Below, piece after piece: positions 9,376 to 18,181 of a stretch of 64,000 bases of DNA; within the stretch, counting starts at the first letter, position 1, and each line of letters begins with the position of its first letter. The position numbers were made by a program, and so were the translations under genes. The notes beneath the pieces were generated by a model that did not search any database, was not told where the DNA came from, and was given only the letters and a program-made list of their open reading frames with translations. Origin of the DNA: Paraburkholderia phenazinium (GTDB lineage Bacteria > Pseudomonadota > Gammaproteobacteria > Burkholderiales > Burkholderiaceae); contig NZ_FSRU01000002.1 in NCBI RefSeq assembly GCF_900142845.1, positions 1,550,001 to 1,614,000 on the forward strand, written 5' to 3'.

Positions 9376-10141
9376 CGTCATGATGCAGATGCTCAAGTCA
9401 CTCAAGCTGCACGGTATGGCGCAGGCGTTGGGCGAGCTTGCAGCACAGGACTCGCCAGCCTACAAGTCAGCTTCACTCGTGCTCGCCGGGATGCTGAAGG
9501 CTGAACTCGCAGAACGAGAAGTGCGTTCACTTGCCTACCAGATGAAGGTGGCGCGCTTCCCGGCCTATCGCGATATCGGTGGCTTCGACTTCAGTTGCAG
9601 CGATGCCAACGAAGCGCTGGTACGGCAGTTGTACCAGTGCGAGTTCATCGACTCGGCGCATAACATCGTTCTGGTGGGCGGACCCGGCACCGGAAAGACG
9701 CATCTGGCAACCGCGATCGGTGTGCAGGCTCTCGAACACCATCGCCGTCGCGTGCGCTTCTTCTCCACCATGGAGCTGGTCAATGCGCTCGAACAGGAGA
9801 AGCTGGTCGGCAAGCCTGGGCAGCTCGCAACAAGGCTTGTCTATGCCGATCTTGTGGTGCTGGACGAGCTCGGCTATCTGCCCTTCAGCCAGACCGGCGG
9901 TGCGCTGCTGTTCCACCTGCTCAGCAAGCTCTACGAACGAACCAGCATCATCATCACCACCAATCTGAGCTTCGCCGAATGGGCTAGTGTGTTTGGCGAT
10001 GCAAAGATGACGACGGCGCTGCTCGACCGGCTTACGCACCACTGCCACATTGTAGAAACAGGCAACGATAGCTATCGTTTCAGAAACAGCACGACGCAGC
10101 CAAAGAAGGAGAGAAAGAAGACCCAGACACCCACCGCATAA
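9365..10141 (+). CDS. istB: IS21 helper ATPase IstB
   Basis: A 258-residue AAA+ ATPase of the DnaC/IstB type that forms the assembly recruiting IstA and choosing the target. Walker A is GGPGTGKT at residues 105-112; Walker B is LVVLDELG with Asp167-Glu168. A sensor-1 like ITTNLSF follows near 200. The start ATG lies inside the end of istA. Full length and apparently intact. Confidence 0.95.
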   Translation: MQPDVMMQMLKSLKLHGMAQALGELAAQDSPAYKSASLVLAGMLKAELAEREVRSLAYQMKVARFPAYRDIGGFDFSCSDANEALVRQLYQCEFIDSAHNIVLVGGPGTGKTHLATAIGVQALEHHRRRVRFFSTMELVNALEQEKLVGKPGQLATRLVYADLVVLDELGYLPFSQTGGALLFHLLSKLYERTSIIITTNLSFAEWASVFGDAKMTTALLDRLTHHCHIVETGNDSYRFRNSTTQPKKERKKTQTPTA

Positions 10142-10188
10142 CCCGCAAAGCTGGTCCAACGGGTGGGTCAGAATTCAATGCAAATCCC

Positions 10189-10215
10189 GGGTCAGGATTC
10201 CGTGCAAATCAACAC
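10189..10215 (-). repeat. Right terminal inverted repeat of the IS21 element
   Basis: Read on the minus strand this begins GTGTTGATTTGCACGGAATC, the same as the left end, and runs on to CTGACCC. Confidence 0.85.
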
Positions 10216-10929
10216 GCAGGGGACGGACAGCACACGATCGCGAACGCGATGCAGCAGGTCAAAGTCAAGGGGCTGCATCGCGTTGAGCTTCGCGACGCGA
10301 AAGGGCACCCTATGATCGTCACACTTGAGCTTCGCTACCAGCGAATGACGGTATTGCCGCCCGTTGGCAAACAAGGCAGCTGTGTTGCGTTACAGCTGAC
10401 TGTCCTTCACGCACAGGAGCGTGACCCACCGCCGGGGCGCCCCCGCATTGAATGGAAGCTGATCACCGATCTGCCAGTGAGATCACGTGCCGAGGCAATC
10501 GAAAAACTCGACTGGTACGCCATGCGCTGGAAGATCGAAACCTTCCACAAGATCTTGAAATCGGGCTGCAAGGCAGAGGAGTCGAGGCTTCGCACAGCGG
10601 ACCGACTCACGAACCTGATTGCGGTATTCTGCGTTCTGAGCTGGCGCATATTCTGGCTTACGATGATTTCCCGGTCCGCGCCACAGGCAGCAGCCGAGCT
10701 TGCTTTTTCGCAAACCGAAATCGAACTGCTTGAACACGTGGTCCGCGAACCGGATCACAACGCACAGGCACCACCACTTCTACGCAACGTTATGAGGCTC
10801 GCGCAGCTCGGCGGTTACCTTGCGCGCGCCAACGATCCTCCGCCCGGGAATACCGTCATGTGGCGCGGGATGCGACGTCTAACTGACATCCAGCTTGGCT
10901 ACGAACTTGCGCTAAAAAGAAGTGGGTAA
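10216..10929 (+). pseudogene. IS4-family transposase, 5' end removed by the IS21 element
   Basis: The frame is open right from the end of the IS21 element, reading AGDGQHTIANAMQQVKVKG, and continues to a stop at 10929. It carries the IS4 YREK signature exactly spaced, YAMRWKIETFHKILK (Y-2-R-3-E-6-K), giving the catalytic Glu. The aspartates of the first half of the DDE core are missing, since everything before the IS21 boundary is gone. The remaining 237 residues resemble the C-terminal half of Tn5/IS50-like transposases. The missing half is not on the other side of the IS21 element, so DNA has been lost. Confidence 0.85.
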
Positions 10930-11393
10930 TAACAAGATTTGCTAGGCGCTTACGGCTATACGATCAATCTTATAAATTGGCTGGACGCGTCGGACGCCGC
11001 GAGCACAGTCGTGCGGAGCGACACTGTGCGGTGGCCCCATGCTGTCCGATACGCCAATATTACTGATCGGTTGGACACGACCCGGCAAAACTCGCGACAG
11101 TACAACTCGCGGTTGTGAAAATCGGGATGCCGGATGTGAACTGGGCAACCCGCAGTTTTCAACAATCCGATGCCTTTATTCAGGTTGGCGCCAACGGAAA
11201 ATCGACACAGTTCGTTCGATCCAGACAGCACAGTGACTCAATAGAATTTACCGATATTCCAACAGCATATTTATATTTTGGCAATAAATACCACTTCACG
11301 TTTGTTGATATTGTCTATCTGGCTGATTCGTCTGAAGTTTTGTAGAATCGCGCGATGCCGAGACGGCTTAGTCAGCTAACAAGAAGAGGCAGT
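10930..11393. other. Non-coding DNA upstream of vgrG
   Basis: About 460 bases without a supported gene. The last 150 bases are AT-rich (TATTTATATTTTGGCAATAA near 11270), unlike the surrounding GC-rich DNA, and probably carry the vgrG promoter. A 76-codon frame (11115-11345) lacks a ribosome binding site and is not called. Confidence 0.4.
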
Positions 11394-14165
11394 ATGGGTG
11401 CGCAGGACATAATCGGGGCAATAACTGGCGGACTAGTCCAGAGTGATCGCCTGCTGAAGCTGGATACTTCGCTGGGAACCAATGTTTTGGTGCCCCAGCG
11501 GGTCGTCGGCCATTCACGGATCGGTCGCCAATACGAGTTCACGGTAGACGTTGTTTCAACATCCGCCACGGTTGAACTCAAGACGCTAATTGCCCAGCCC
11601 GTCACATTGTGGATTCAGCAGACCAACCAGTCTTATCTGCCTCATCACGGTTACGTGCATACGGCCCGCCGCCTTGGGTCCGATAGCGGCCTCACAAGTT
11701 TGCAGATCGCGTTTGCATCCTGGATGCACTTCCTGCGTTTTCGCAAAGATGCACGAATCTGGCAGGACAAGCCGGCCGACGAAATCCTGGCTGATGTATT
11801 CAACATGCATCCGCAAGCTCAGGGAGCATTTCGCTTCGCGTTAAGCAAACAGCTTCCGTCGCGTTCGTTCTGCATGCAATACGAGGACGACTGGAATTTC
11901 GCTCATCGCATCATGGAAAGCGAAGGACTGTTCGGCTACTTCGAGCAAGCAAGCGACGGCAAGTCGCATACGCTCATCGTCACGGACAGCCTGGACACGT
12001 TCCCGGCGCTCTCGCCGCAGACTGTTGAGTTCTACCGAGCTGGCACGAACAGCGAAACCAATGCGCTAGTGCAGTGGTCAGGAAGCCGAACACTGCAAAG
12101 CACGACGCTGACCACCCGCACATTCGATTACAAGGCACCCACTTCCTCAGCCAATGCGAAGGGCACAAACATCCCCACGCTTCCCACGCAGGGGAACCTG
12201 CCGCAGCAAGCTGAAGTATATGAATACACCGGGGCATACACCTACGCCGACCAAGACCGAGGCGACCATCTGTCGAAAATCCGCATGGAAGAATGGGAAT
12301 CGCGAGCCAAGCGTTTCTTTGGCTCAGGTGGCGTGCGAGGTGTGGATGCCGGTCGATGGTTTGAGCTGGACGACCACCCCGAGCATGCGACGGATAGCAC
12401 CCAGAACCGGCAGTTTGCGATTATTGAGACCACATGGTTCATTGAAAGCAACCTGCCGGTGTCCAGCCACGCCGCCGACTTCCCGCATAGCCTGAAGGGC
12501 GACCTTGCAACGGTCAGAGCGAATCACGTCTCTGAAGACGGGTCGAAGGTCAAACACGAGGACGGTAGTGAAGGTTTCTTCCTTGTCGAAATTGAGGCTC
12601 AACGCAAAGTTATTCCGTTTCGCAGCCCGTTTGAACATCACAAGCCGGATATGCACTTGCAGTCCGCGATTGTCGTTGGTCCGGCAAACGAAGAGGTTTA
12701 TACAGATTCGCTTAACCGTATCAAGGTGCGCTTCCACTGGGACCGGCTCAATAACGGTGACGAAAAAGCGTCCTGCTGGGTCCGTGTCGTCATGTCCGAT
12801 ACGGGCGGTGGATACGGAGGCGTACATGTTCCAAGAATCGGTGAAGAAGTCTTGATTAGCTGGGTAGATGGTGATTGCGATAGGCCGCTCGTAACGGGCC
12901 GGGTTTACAACGGCGCAACGCAACCTCACTGGCATTCCAACGGCCTGCTATCTGGCTACAAATCCAAGGAATATCAGGGCAGCGGCTACAACCAGATGGT
13001 AATGGATGACTCGACGGGGCAGAACCGCGTTCAATTGTATTCCACGAACGCGAATGCCCAACTGCACTTGGGTTACCTGATTGACCAGTCGGCGAATACC
13101 AGAGGAGGTTACCTCGGTACCGGTTTCGACCTGAAGTCTGACGCCTACGGTGCTGTGCGAGCGGGACAAGGCCTGTATGTCACTACCTATCCGGCAACCA
13201 GCCAGCCGCTGGATGCACGGCAAGCAACCTCGCAACTGGTGAATTCCGAAAGCGTGCTGGAATCGATGTCCGATGCCAGCACCGCGCATCAGGCTGAAAG
13301 TCTTAAGGATGGCTCCGACTCGCTGAAGGCATTCACCGACGCGACACAGAACAGCGTGTCGGGTTCATCATCGGGCGGAAACACCGCTGGCGGTGGAACA
13401 GGAAGCGCGAATGCGTTCAAGGAGCCTGTCATGCTCCTTGGCAGCCCTTCAGGTATCGCCATGTCCACGCAGAAGTCCGTTCACATCGCTAGCGATGCAC
13501 AGACCAATCTCGTGAGCGGACAGAGCACCCACATCGCAACCGGCAAATCACTGATCGCAAGCGTTGCCGAAAAGCTTAGTCTGTTTGTGCAGAACGCCGG
13601 GATGAAGCTGTTTGCGGCCAAGGGGAAGGTAGAAATTCAGGCACAGTCGGACAACATCGAACTCACGGCACAGAAGACGTTGATGTTGCTTTCTGCAACC
13701 GAAACGATTGAGGCGGCGGCGAAGCAGGAGATTCTGCTGACGTCGGGCGGTGCCTATATCCGCCTTTCCGGGGGGAACATTGAGATTCATGCGCCGGGGA
13801 AGATCGATATCAAAGGTAGTCAGCATAGTTTTGCTGGACCAACGCAGCTTGACTATTCACCACCGCAGTTTCTAACGTCTAACATCCCCGCCAAGATGCA
13901 ATATCTGTATCACGACGGCACGCCGGTGCAGAACGCCAAGTTCACCATACACTACGACAACGGTACGACGTTCTCTGGCGTCGTTAACAGCCAGGGCGTC
14001 GCCGACCTGACGGATGCGCCGAAAGGGGCGGGGCGCGTCGAATTGGGTGAGGACGCTCGCACCTACGAAGTCAAGGCCACCGAGAACAATCCCAGCTATA
14101 AAGCTGATTGGGACGATTCTGACATGCAAGCTTCCTTGAACAGAATGCAAGGAGGTCAGTCGTGA
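11394..14165 (+). CDS. vgrG: Type VI secretion spike protein VgrG with C-terminal extension
   Basis: 923 residues from the ATG at 11394, chosen over an ATG 13 codons upstream because AAGAGG precedes it. Domains in order: gp27-like hub (about 15-370), gp5 OB-fold (DSLNRIKVRFHWDR, then YGGVHVPRIGEEVLISWVDGD, about 440-520), a Gly/Ser linker, and a DUF2345-type beta-helix needle (about 660-800, GKVEIQAQSDNIELTAQKT). A final 100-residue beta-rich segment (LYHDGTPVQNAKFTIHYDNG) resembles the transthyretin-like domains that dock an effector. The stop overlaps the next gene's start by 4 bases, so the effector is translationally coupled. No Tss structural genes are present, so this is an orphan VgrG cargo module. 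Confidence 0.95.
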   Translation: MGAQDIIGAITGGLVQSDRLLKLDTSLGTNVLVPQRVVGHSRIGRQYEFTVDVVSTSATVELKTLIAQPVTLWIQQTNQSYLPHHGYVHTARRLGSDSGLTSLQIAFASWMHFLRFRKDARIWQDKPADEILADVFNMHPQAQGAFRFALSKQLPSRSFCMQYEDDWNFAHRIMESEGLFGYFEQASDGKSHTLIVTDSLDTFPALSPQTVEFYRAGTNSETNALVQWSGSRTLQSTTLTTRTFDYKAPTSSANAKGTNIPTLPTQGNLPQQAEVYEYTGAYTYADQDRGDHLSKIRMEEWESRAKRFFGSGGVRGVDAGRWFELDDHPEHATDSTQNRQFAIIETTWFIESNLPVSSHAADFPHSLKGDLATVRANHVSEDGSKVKHEDGSEGFFLVEIEAQRKVIPFRSPFEHHKPDMHLQSAIVVGPANEEVYTDSLNRIKVRFHWDRLNNGDEKASCWVRVVMSDTGGGYGGVHVPRIGEEVLISWVDGDCDRPLVTGRVYNGATQPHWHSNGLLSGYKSKEYQGSGYNQMVMDDSTGQNRVQLYSTNANAQLHLGYLIDQSANTRGGYLGTGFDLKSDAYGAVRAGQGLYVTTYPATSQPLDARQATSQLVNSESVLESMSDASTAHQAESLKDGSDSLKAFTDATQNSVSGSSSGGNTAGGGTGSANAFKEPVMLLGSPSGIAMSTQKSVHIASDAQTNLVSGQSTHIATGKSLIASVAEKLSLFVQNAGMKLFAAKGKVEIQAQSDNIELTAQKTLMLLSATETIEAAAKQEILLTSGGAYIRLSGGNIEIHAPGKIDIKGSQHSFAGPTQLDYSPPQFLTSNIPAKMQYLYHDGTPVQNAKFTIHYDNGTTFSGVVNSQGVADLTDAPKGAGRVELGEDARTYEVKATENNPSYKADWDDSDMQASLNRMQGGQS

Positions 14166-15618
14166 GCAGCAGTTCTATCAGTCAGGCTGCGTCTGAGGTC
14201 GGTGACTATCTATGGCGCGGGGCCACTGCGGTCGGCGATACCGTTGTGGGTGCTGTAGCCGGGGAGTTCTCACAGAAACGCAATACCGGCGCTATCGTTA
14301 TTGATGCCGTTGTCAGTATGTTTCCTGTAGCGGGTGAAGTCACGGCCGCGCGCGACGCCATCGCCATCACCATTCGAATGTGTGATGACCCGAAGGATCG
14401 GGAGGACAAATGGGAGTGGGTGGCACTGGTGCTCTGCCTTCTGGCGGTCGTTCCAGTGGCCGGCGGCCTGCTTAAGGGCGTTGGCAAGCTACTGATGCGC
14501 GCGGTCGAGAAATCCGAAGACCTGGCCAAGCTCTGCAAGGAAATCCTGGCGGTAATCCGCAAGGCTGGCCTGGGCGATGCGGTGCAGTGGCTGAGAAAAC
14601 TGGATTTCGCCCAGTATCAGGGGGTAGTGGTCAAGGCATTTGGGACGATGCTGGACCGCATCGGCAACGCACTGAATTTCATTTTGAATAAGCTCGGCTC
14701 CGCCATTCCGAAGCAGGTGGAGGGATACATCCGGAAGCTCCTGCCCACGCTGGAGGAACTGCGCAAGGTGGGGGACACCAGAATCGCGCAGGGCATCAAA
14801 GATTTGATGCGATTACTGGAAGAGGTCCGAGGCCATCTGGTTGAGGGTACCTGGTCGGAGGTGTACGTGGGGGCTGGCACAACTCGGACGATGACCGAGG
14901 AGGCCCGTTTAGCTCATCTGGCCGAGGATACGAAGAGCCTAGGACACAAGGCAGCGACGGAAGCAAACTACGAGCCGAAGGATGGTTGGCCTGATTTGCG
15001 GAATTTCCCCGTGGAACAGGCCATCGGAACCTTCAGCGTAAAAGCACCCATCGCAGCTGTAACTCGGGCACCGGGTCAGACAATGATTCGTGTTGTTGAC
15101 AGCCGCTATCTTGATAAGCCTTGGACAATCCCGGGTAAGTTCTGGGCCGATGTTCTTCCCCCTAACGGAACCGTGTGGCGCACCCAAAGCGCAATCAAGC
15201 ACGCCTGGAGCATGAATGGTAGTTATGCCACCATGCAGGTGCCTACACGCGAAGCTATGGAAGCTCTTGGCATAGTGGTGCCGGCCAACTGGGATGGAAT
15301 GCGTCTGTGGGAAGGCAAAATTGCTGAGCAGTTGGACGACGCAGCACCAGGCGCCACCATGCGCCTATTGGTAGGGGGGACCTTCAGTTCTTTGTGGACT
15401 TCGAGCACCCTTTCAATGCACCGGTGCGGGAGTGGATACAGAAGCAGGTAAAGGCACAGGCGACGCATTGGACCGATGTGAAGTTGCCCGATCAGGCGGA
15501 GGCGCGAGCTTTGTTTTTGAAAGAGCGTGAACAATCGGCCAAAATCAGGCAGGAAGGCTATGCGCTGCGAGCAGGAGCCGACGTTGGCAAACAATCGACG
15601 GACGAACAGAACCAATGA
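14162..15618 (+). CDS. Putative type VI effector, frameshifted at a G6 run
   Basis: The frame starting GTGAGCAGCAG at 14162 runs to a stop at 15451, but its last 23 residues are nonsense. A +1 shift at the G run 15374-15379 rejoins a frame reading GDLQFFVDFEHPFNAPVREW and ending at 15618, just overlapping the immunity gene. The repaired protein has about 485 residues. The N-terminal part has alternating hydrophobic segments (GAIVIDAVVSMFPVAGEVTA; VALVLCLLAVVPVAGGLL) as in membrane-crossing T6SS effectors, then long amphipathic helices to about 230. The C-terminal part (FPVEQAIGTFSVKAPIAAVT, then VVDSRYLDKPWTIPGKFW) would be the toxin. I cannot name its activity. The shift may be a pseudogene, a phase-variable tract, programmed frameshifting or a sequencing error. 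Confidence 0.75.
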
Positions 15619-16685
15619 TGCTGAATACTCTGACCATGAGCCGCGAGCAGGAGCAGGATGCGCGGGCCAAGGCGTTTTACCTGCTCAAAAAGTGGACCAG
15701 CCTCACCTTCCTGGATCATGCCGTCAAGTTGTACCAGGATTTCCTCGCTGCCTATGCAAAGCAGTTGAATGCACCGAGTCCGAACCAAAAGGATCTGGAG
15801 ACCTGGTATGTCCACAGCTTCCTTAGGCGGGCCGGCCAGATGGAAGACGGCCTTAATTTGTTGCGACAGGGGCGAGACAAGCTCGCTGCCTACCGTGAGC
15901 TCGTTGCAGGCGGAGAGTTTTCCGACTATCTGTTCGGACGAGCAGCTAGTGAATGGATGATCGAGCATGACCCTTTTTTTCAGAAGCTTGGTGCACGTGT
16001 CGTCAGATTCGATCGGCCCGTTATTGCTGAAGATTATGTGCTCGGAACCGTAATTACCCATCTGAGCCTGGAGGCACTCAAATGCACGGGGAATTTTGAT
16101 TTTTCATACAGGCTTGCAGGGAAAAATGAAAATGGGGGCGGACGTATTTTTAGGCATTGGACGTACGAATCGCTATTCCAGGAGTCTCCTAAACCAGGGT
16201 GGCCGAATTGGCCTCCCGGCCGCACCTACCCCGCAGAACTGCCTCCCTGCCCACCGAAAAACGAATCCCGGGAAGGCGAGGTCCACAGCGGCCAGGAGAT
16301 TCCTGTTGAAGGTATCTGGGAACCATGGTTCCCGGCTGGCAAAGTCGGCTGCCCGAATTACTTCCTCAAAGGCAGCGCCGCCCACACGTACTTGCTGGAA
16401 GGGACGAATGACGAGCATGCGGTGCGCTGGCGGTTGTTATGGGAAGACAAACGTTACCAGGACGGCAGTATCCCTGTGGAAGAAGAGACGTACTTTCCCA
16501 AGCCCGCCGCGCAACCGAGGCTGCGTGCTTTGCCGGGAGAACCTTGCCCGCGTGCCGGCTACTGGCAAAACCCGGCGATGAAGGATCCTGTCTATGTCAA
16601 GGCAGGCGACTCCATGCCGGGACCCCAACATACTTCATGGGGAATGGTCATCTGGCAATATTGCGATCCGCAGCCGGACAACTGA
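15615..16685 (+). CDS. Probable type VI immunity protein (Imm71/Imm72-like)
   Basis: A 356-residue protein whose ATG overlaps the effector stop (ATGA), the typical toxin-immunity coupling. No signal peptide is visible, so it is likely cytoplasmic. It is rich in Trp and Tyr, with an N-terminal helical domain (AFYLLKKWTSLTFLDHAVKL) and a C-terminal domain that includes HTYLLEGTNDEHAVRWRLLW and CPRAGYWQNPAMKDP. This wording matches my recollection of the Imm71/Imm72 families found beside PAAR and VgrG genes in Burkholderiaceae, but the family is recalled, not searched. The role follows mainly from position and overlap. Confidence 0.65.
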   Translation: MMLNTLTMSREQEQDARAKAFYLLKKWTSLTFLDHAVKLYQDFLAAYAKQLNAPSPNQKDLETWYVHSFLRRAGQMEDGLNLLRQGRDKLAAYRELVAGGEFSDYLFGRAASEWMIEHDPFFQKLGARVVRFDRPVIAEDYVLGTVITHLSLEALKCTGNFDFSYRLAGKNENGGGRIFRHWTYESLFQESPKPGWPNWPPGRTYPAELPPCPPKNESREGEVHSGQEIPVEGIWEPWFPAGKVGCPNYFLKGSAAHTYLLEGTNDEHAVRWRLLWEDKRYQDGSIPVEEETYFPKPAAQPRLRALPGEPCPRAGYWQNPAMKDPVYVKAGDSMPGPQHTSWGMVIWQYCDPQPDN

Positions 16686-16794
16686 AATGCGGAATTGCTG
16701 ATGTACGGTCCTGTGACGTCAGGTCCGACGAAAAAAGCCCACCGCCAGCGCGGGCGAAACTGCGTCCAAGGCAAGGCACCAGGGGTCACTGGCG

Positions 16795-16884
16795 GCTATA
16801 ACGAAGCCACATCTCTCGCGGACCGAGCCAACACGCATTGTTGGCTATTGTGGGAAGACGCGCGTTATAGCGATGACATGTGAC
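16795..16884 (+). pseudogene. Short remnant resembling the immunity gene 3' region
   Basis: The frame reads DRANTHCWLLWEDARYSDDM and stops. It echoes the immunity protein's VRWRLLWEDKRYQDG, and the DNA shares TTGTGGGAAGAC-type wording with 16435-16450. It has no start of its own. It looks like the tail of a second, mostly deleted immunity gene. Confidence 0.45.
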
Positions 16885-16938
16885 AACTTATCAAGCGGGA
16901 CTGGTTCCGGGATCGCCGTTGGGATGGCAAGAGGCACT

Positions 16939-17205
16939 ATGAAGCGATATCTGATTTTGAATGGCGACAAGACGACGGCTAACGGGACCGTCGAGGCTAC
17001 GCCAACCACGATTCAACTGAGCGGTCGAGACGTCGCACATGAAGGCGACAGTGTGTCATGCCCAGCCTTTAACACGACAGGCAAAATCCAGTGTGATAGC
17101 CCTCGCCAGATGATGACCGCGCCGGATGGAAGGCATGCCGCCCTCAGCAGGAAAATGAGCCGCAGCCAAGGCGACGTGACGGATTGCGCCGTAGCCTATA
17201 TGTAG
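16939..17205 (+). CDS. PAAR-domain spike-tip protein
   Basis: 88 residues from the ATG at 16939, which AAGAGG precedes. The sequence MKRYLILNGDKTTANGTVEA, then HEGDSVSCPAFNTTGKIQCD is a minimal PAAR domain: a short beta-strand cone that caps the VgrG trimer and binds one metal ion. Positioned about 250 bases after the immunity gene on the same strand, it completes a vgrG-effector-immunity-PAAR cargo module. No toxin is fused to it. Confidence 0.88.
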   Translation: MKRYLILNGDKTTANGTVEATPTTIQLSGRDVAHEGDSVSCPAFNTTGKIQCDSPRQMMTAPDGRHAALSRKMSRSQGDVTDCAVAYM

Positions 17206-17257
17206 CCTAATCCACTTTTTGACTCAGGAAGAAAACTTCAAAAACTGATGAAATCTT

Positions 17258-17340
17258 TGGTGGGCCGGGTGGGAGTCGAACCCACGGTGTCCTTTCAGAG
17301 GCGGATTATGAGTCGCCGCATGGAAACGAGCGGCCCCCGG
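17258..17340 (-). tRNA. tRNA-like sequence with CAT anticodon, cloverleaf incomplete
   Basis: On the minus strand the 3' end is canonical: T-arm GTGGG-TTCGACT-CCCAC, acceptor strand CCGGCCC, discriminator A and an encoded CCA. An anticodon-like loop CTCATAA (anticodon CAT, as in tRNA-Met or tRNA-Ile2) is flanked by GGCGA and TCCGCC, a stem that needs a bulged C. GGGCCGC could form six of seven acceptor pairs. However, no normal D-arm is present and the variable region is about 14 bases. It may be a decayed tRNA, an attachment-site fragment or an unusual tRNA. Confidence 0.4.
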
Positions 17341-17773
17341 TACAGAAAGGCAAAATCCATGCGTCGAACAGCGCATATCCACTAGATCACGACTGGTTAT
17401 CTCTCCACGCTCGCCGCCTCATTAAAGACGACTGTGCGGCATCCGTAGTCTGGGCCGAGGGCAAATTCGGCGACGATTCGATGATCACTGCATCGGATTC
17501 CTAATCATATAGGTTAAATCTCGTCCGGCCGGCCTGTATTCGATCGGCTAGTCCCCTCCTTCGACGCCGTCAGAAATGACCGTGAGTTACCTCTATAGCT
17601 GGGTTACTGCGGCATAGCGCACGCACCGGCGTATGAGCGGCCTGTGACTTGCCCTGAACTCTCGAGAAACATGCGCAAACTGCCCCTTCTCCTCCGCCTG
17701 GAATTCCACTCCGTTCCCGCAAGAGCCATCTGTCGTGTAGGGGCAAACGTGGGGGCAAAATCCACCCCAAACG

Positions 17774-17808
17774 AAAAAGGCCCTCAAAGCCGAAGCCGTG
17801 AGAGCCTT
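17774..17808 (-). terminator. Rho-independent terminator-like hairpin after the tRNA-Pro fragment
   Basis: On the minus strand AAGGCTCTCA pairs with TGAGGGCCTT (one T-G pair) around a short loop, followed by a T run. It sits about 10 bases beyond the CCA end of the tRNA-Pro piece, where a tRNA terminator would be. Confidence 0.7.
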
Positions 17809-17815
17809 ATATCTG

Positions 17816-17865
<50 letters not shown>

Positions 17866-18181
17866 ACATTAGCGCCTGCGACAACCTGCACCTTCGGGAC
17901 TGTGACCGACACGATGATTCCGAATCGTTCCGCGATATGCTATGAGCGACTACCTCCCAAATATGTAGCTAGATGTGTAGCCAGAAGGGTTTCTCGTTCA
18001 AGAAGCAGCCACGAAACCCTTATCTGACTGGGATCATGGCATCTAAAACTGAACAGTACGACATCGTACAAAACTTCCAGACATAGAGACCAAGGAGCTT
18101 GACCACATCCGTAAAATCATGACGGGCTACGGGCGTGGTCCATGCATGACCTCGGTGATTGCAGTGTTATGCCTAGCGTCG

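Larger units (their letters stand above)
7746..10215 (+). mobile_element. IS21-family insertion sequence, complete
   Basis: About 2.47 kb bounded by inverted repeats: the left end GTGTTGATTTGCACGGAATC and the right end read on the other strand match for about 27 bases. Internal diverged copies of the end (ATTTGCATCGAATATCGACCC on the left, ATTTGCATTGAATTCTGACC on the right) give the multiple transposase-binding repeats typical of IS21. Inside are the two overlapping genes istA and istB, both intact. No matching target-site duplication is visible: the left flank ends GCCGCGTGA and the right flank begins GCAGGGGAC. A rearrangement after insertion would explain this. Confidence 0.92.

Noticed and set aside
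7734..10226. Target-site duplication of the IS21 element
   Set aside because: The flanks GCGTGA and GCAGGG share only two or three bases; not accepted as a duplication.
17340..17400. A second complete tRNA between the two tRNA pieces
   Set aside because: A stem-like ATGCG...CGCAT and D-loop-like TAGTGGATA occur, but there is no T-arm or acceptor pairing.
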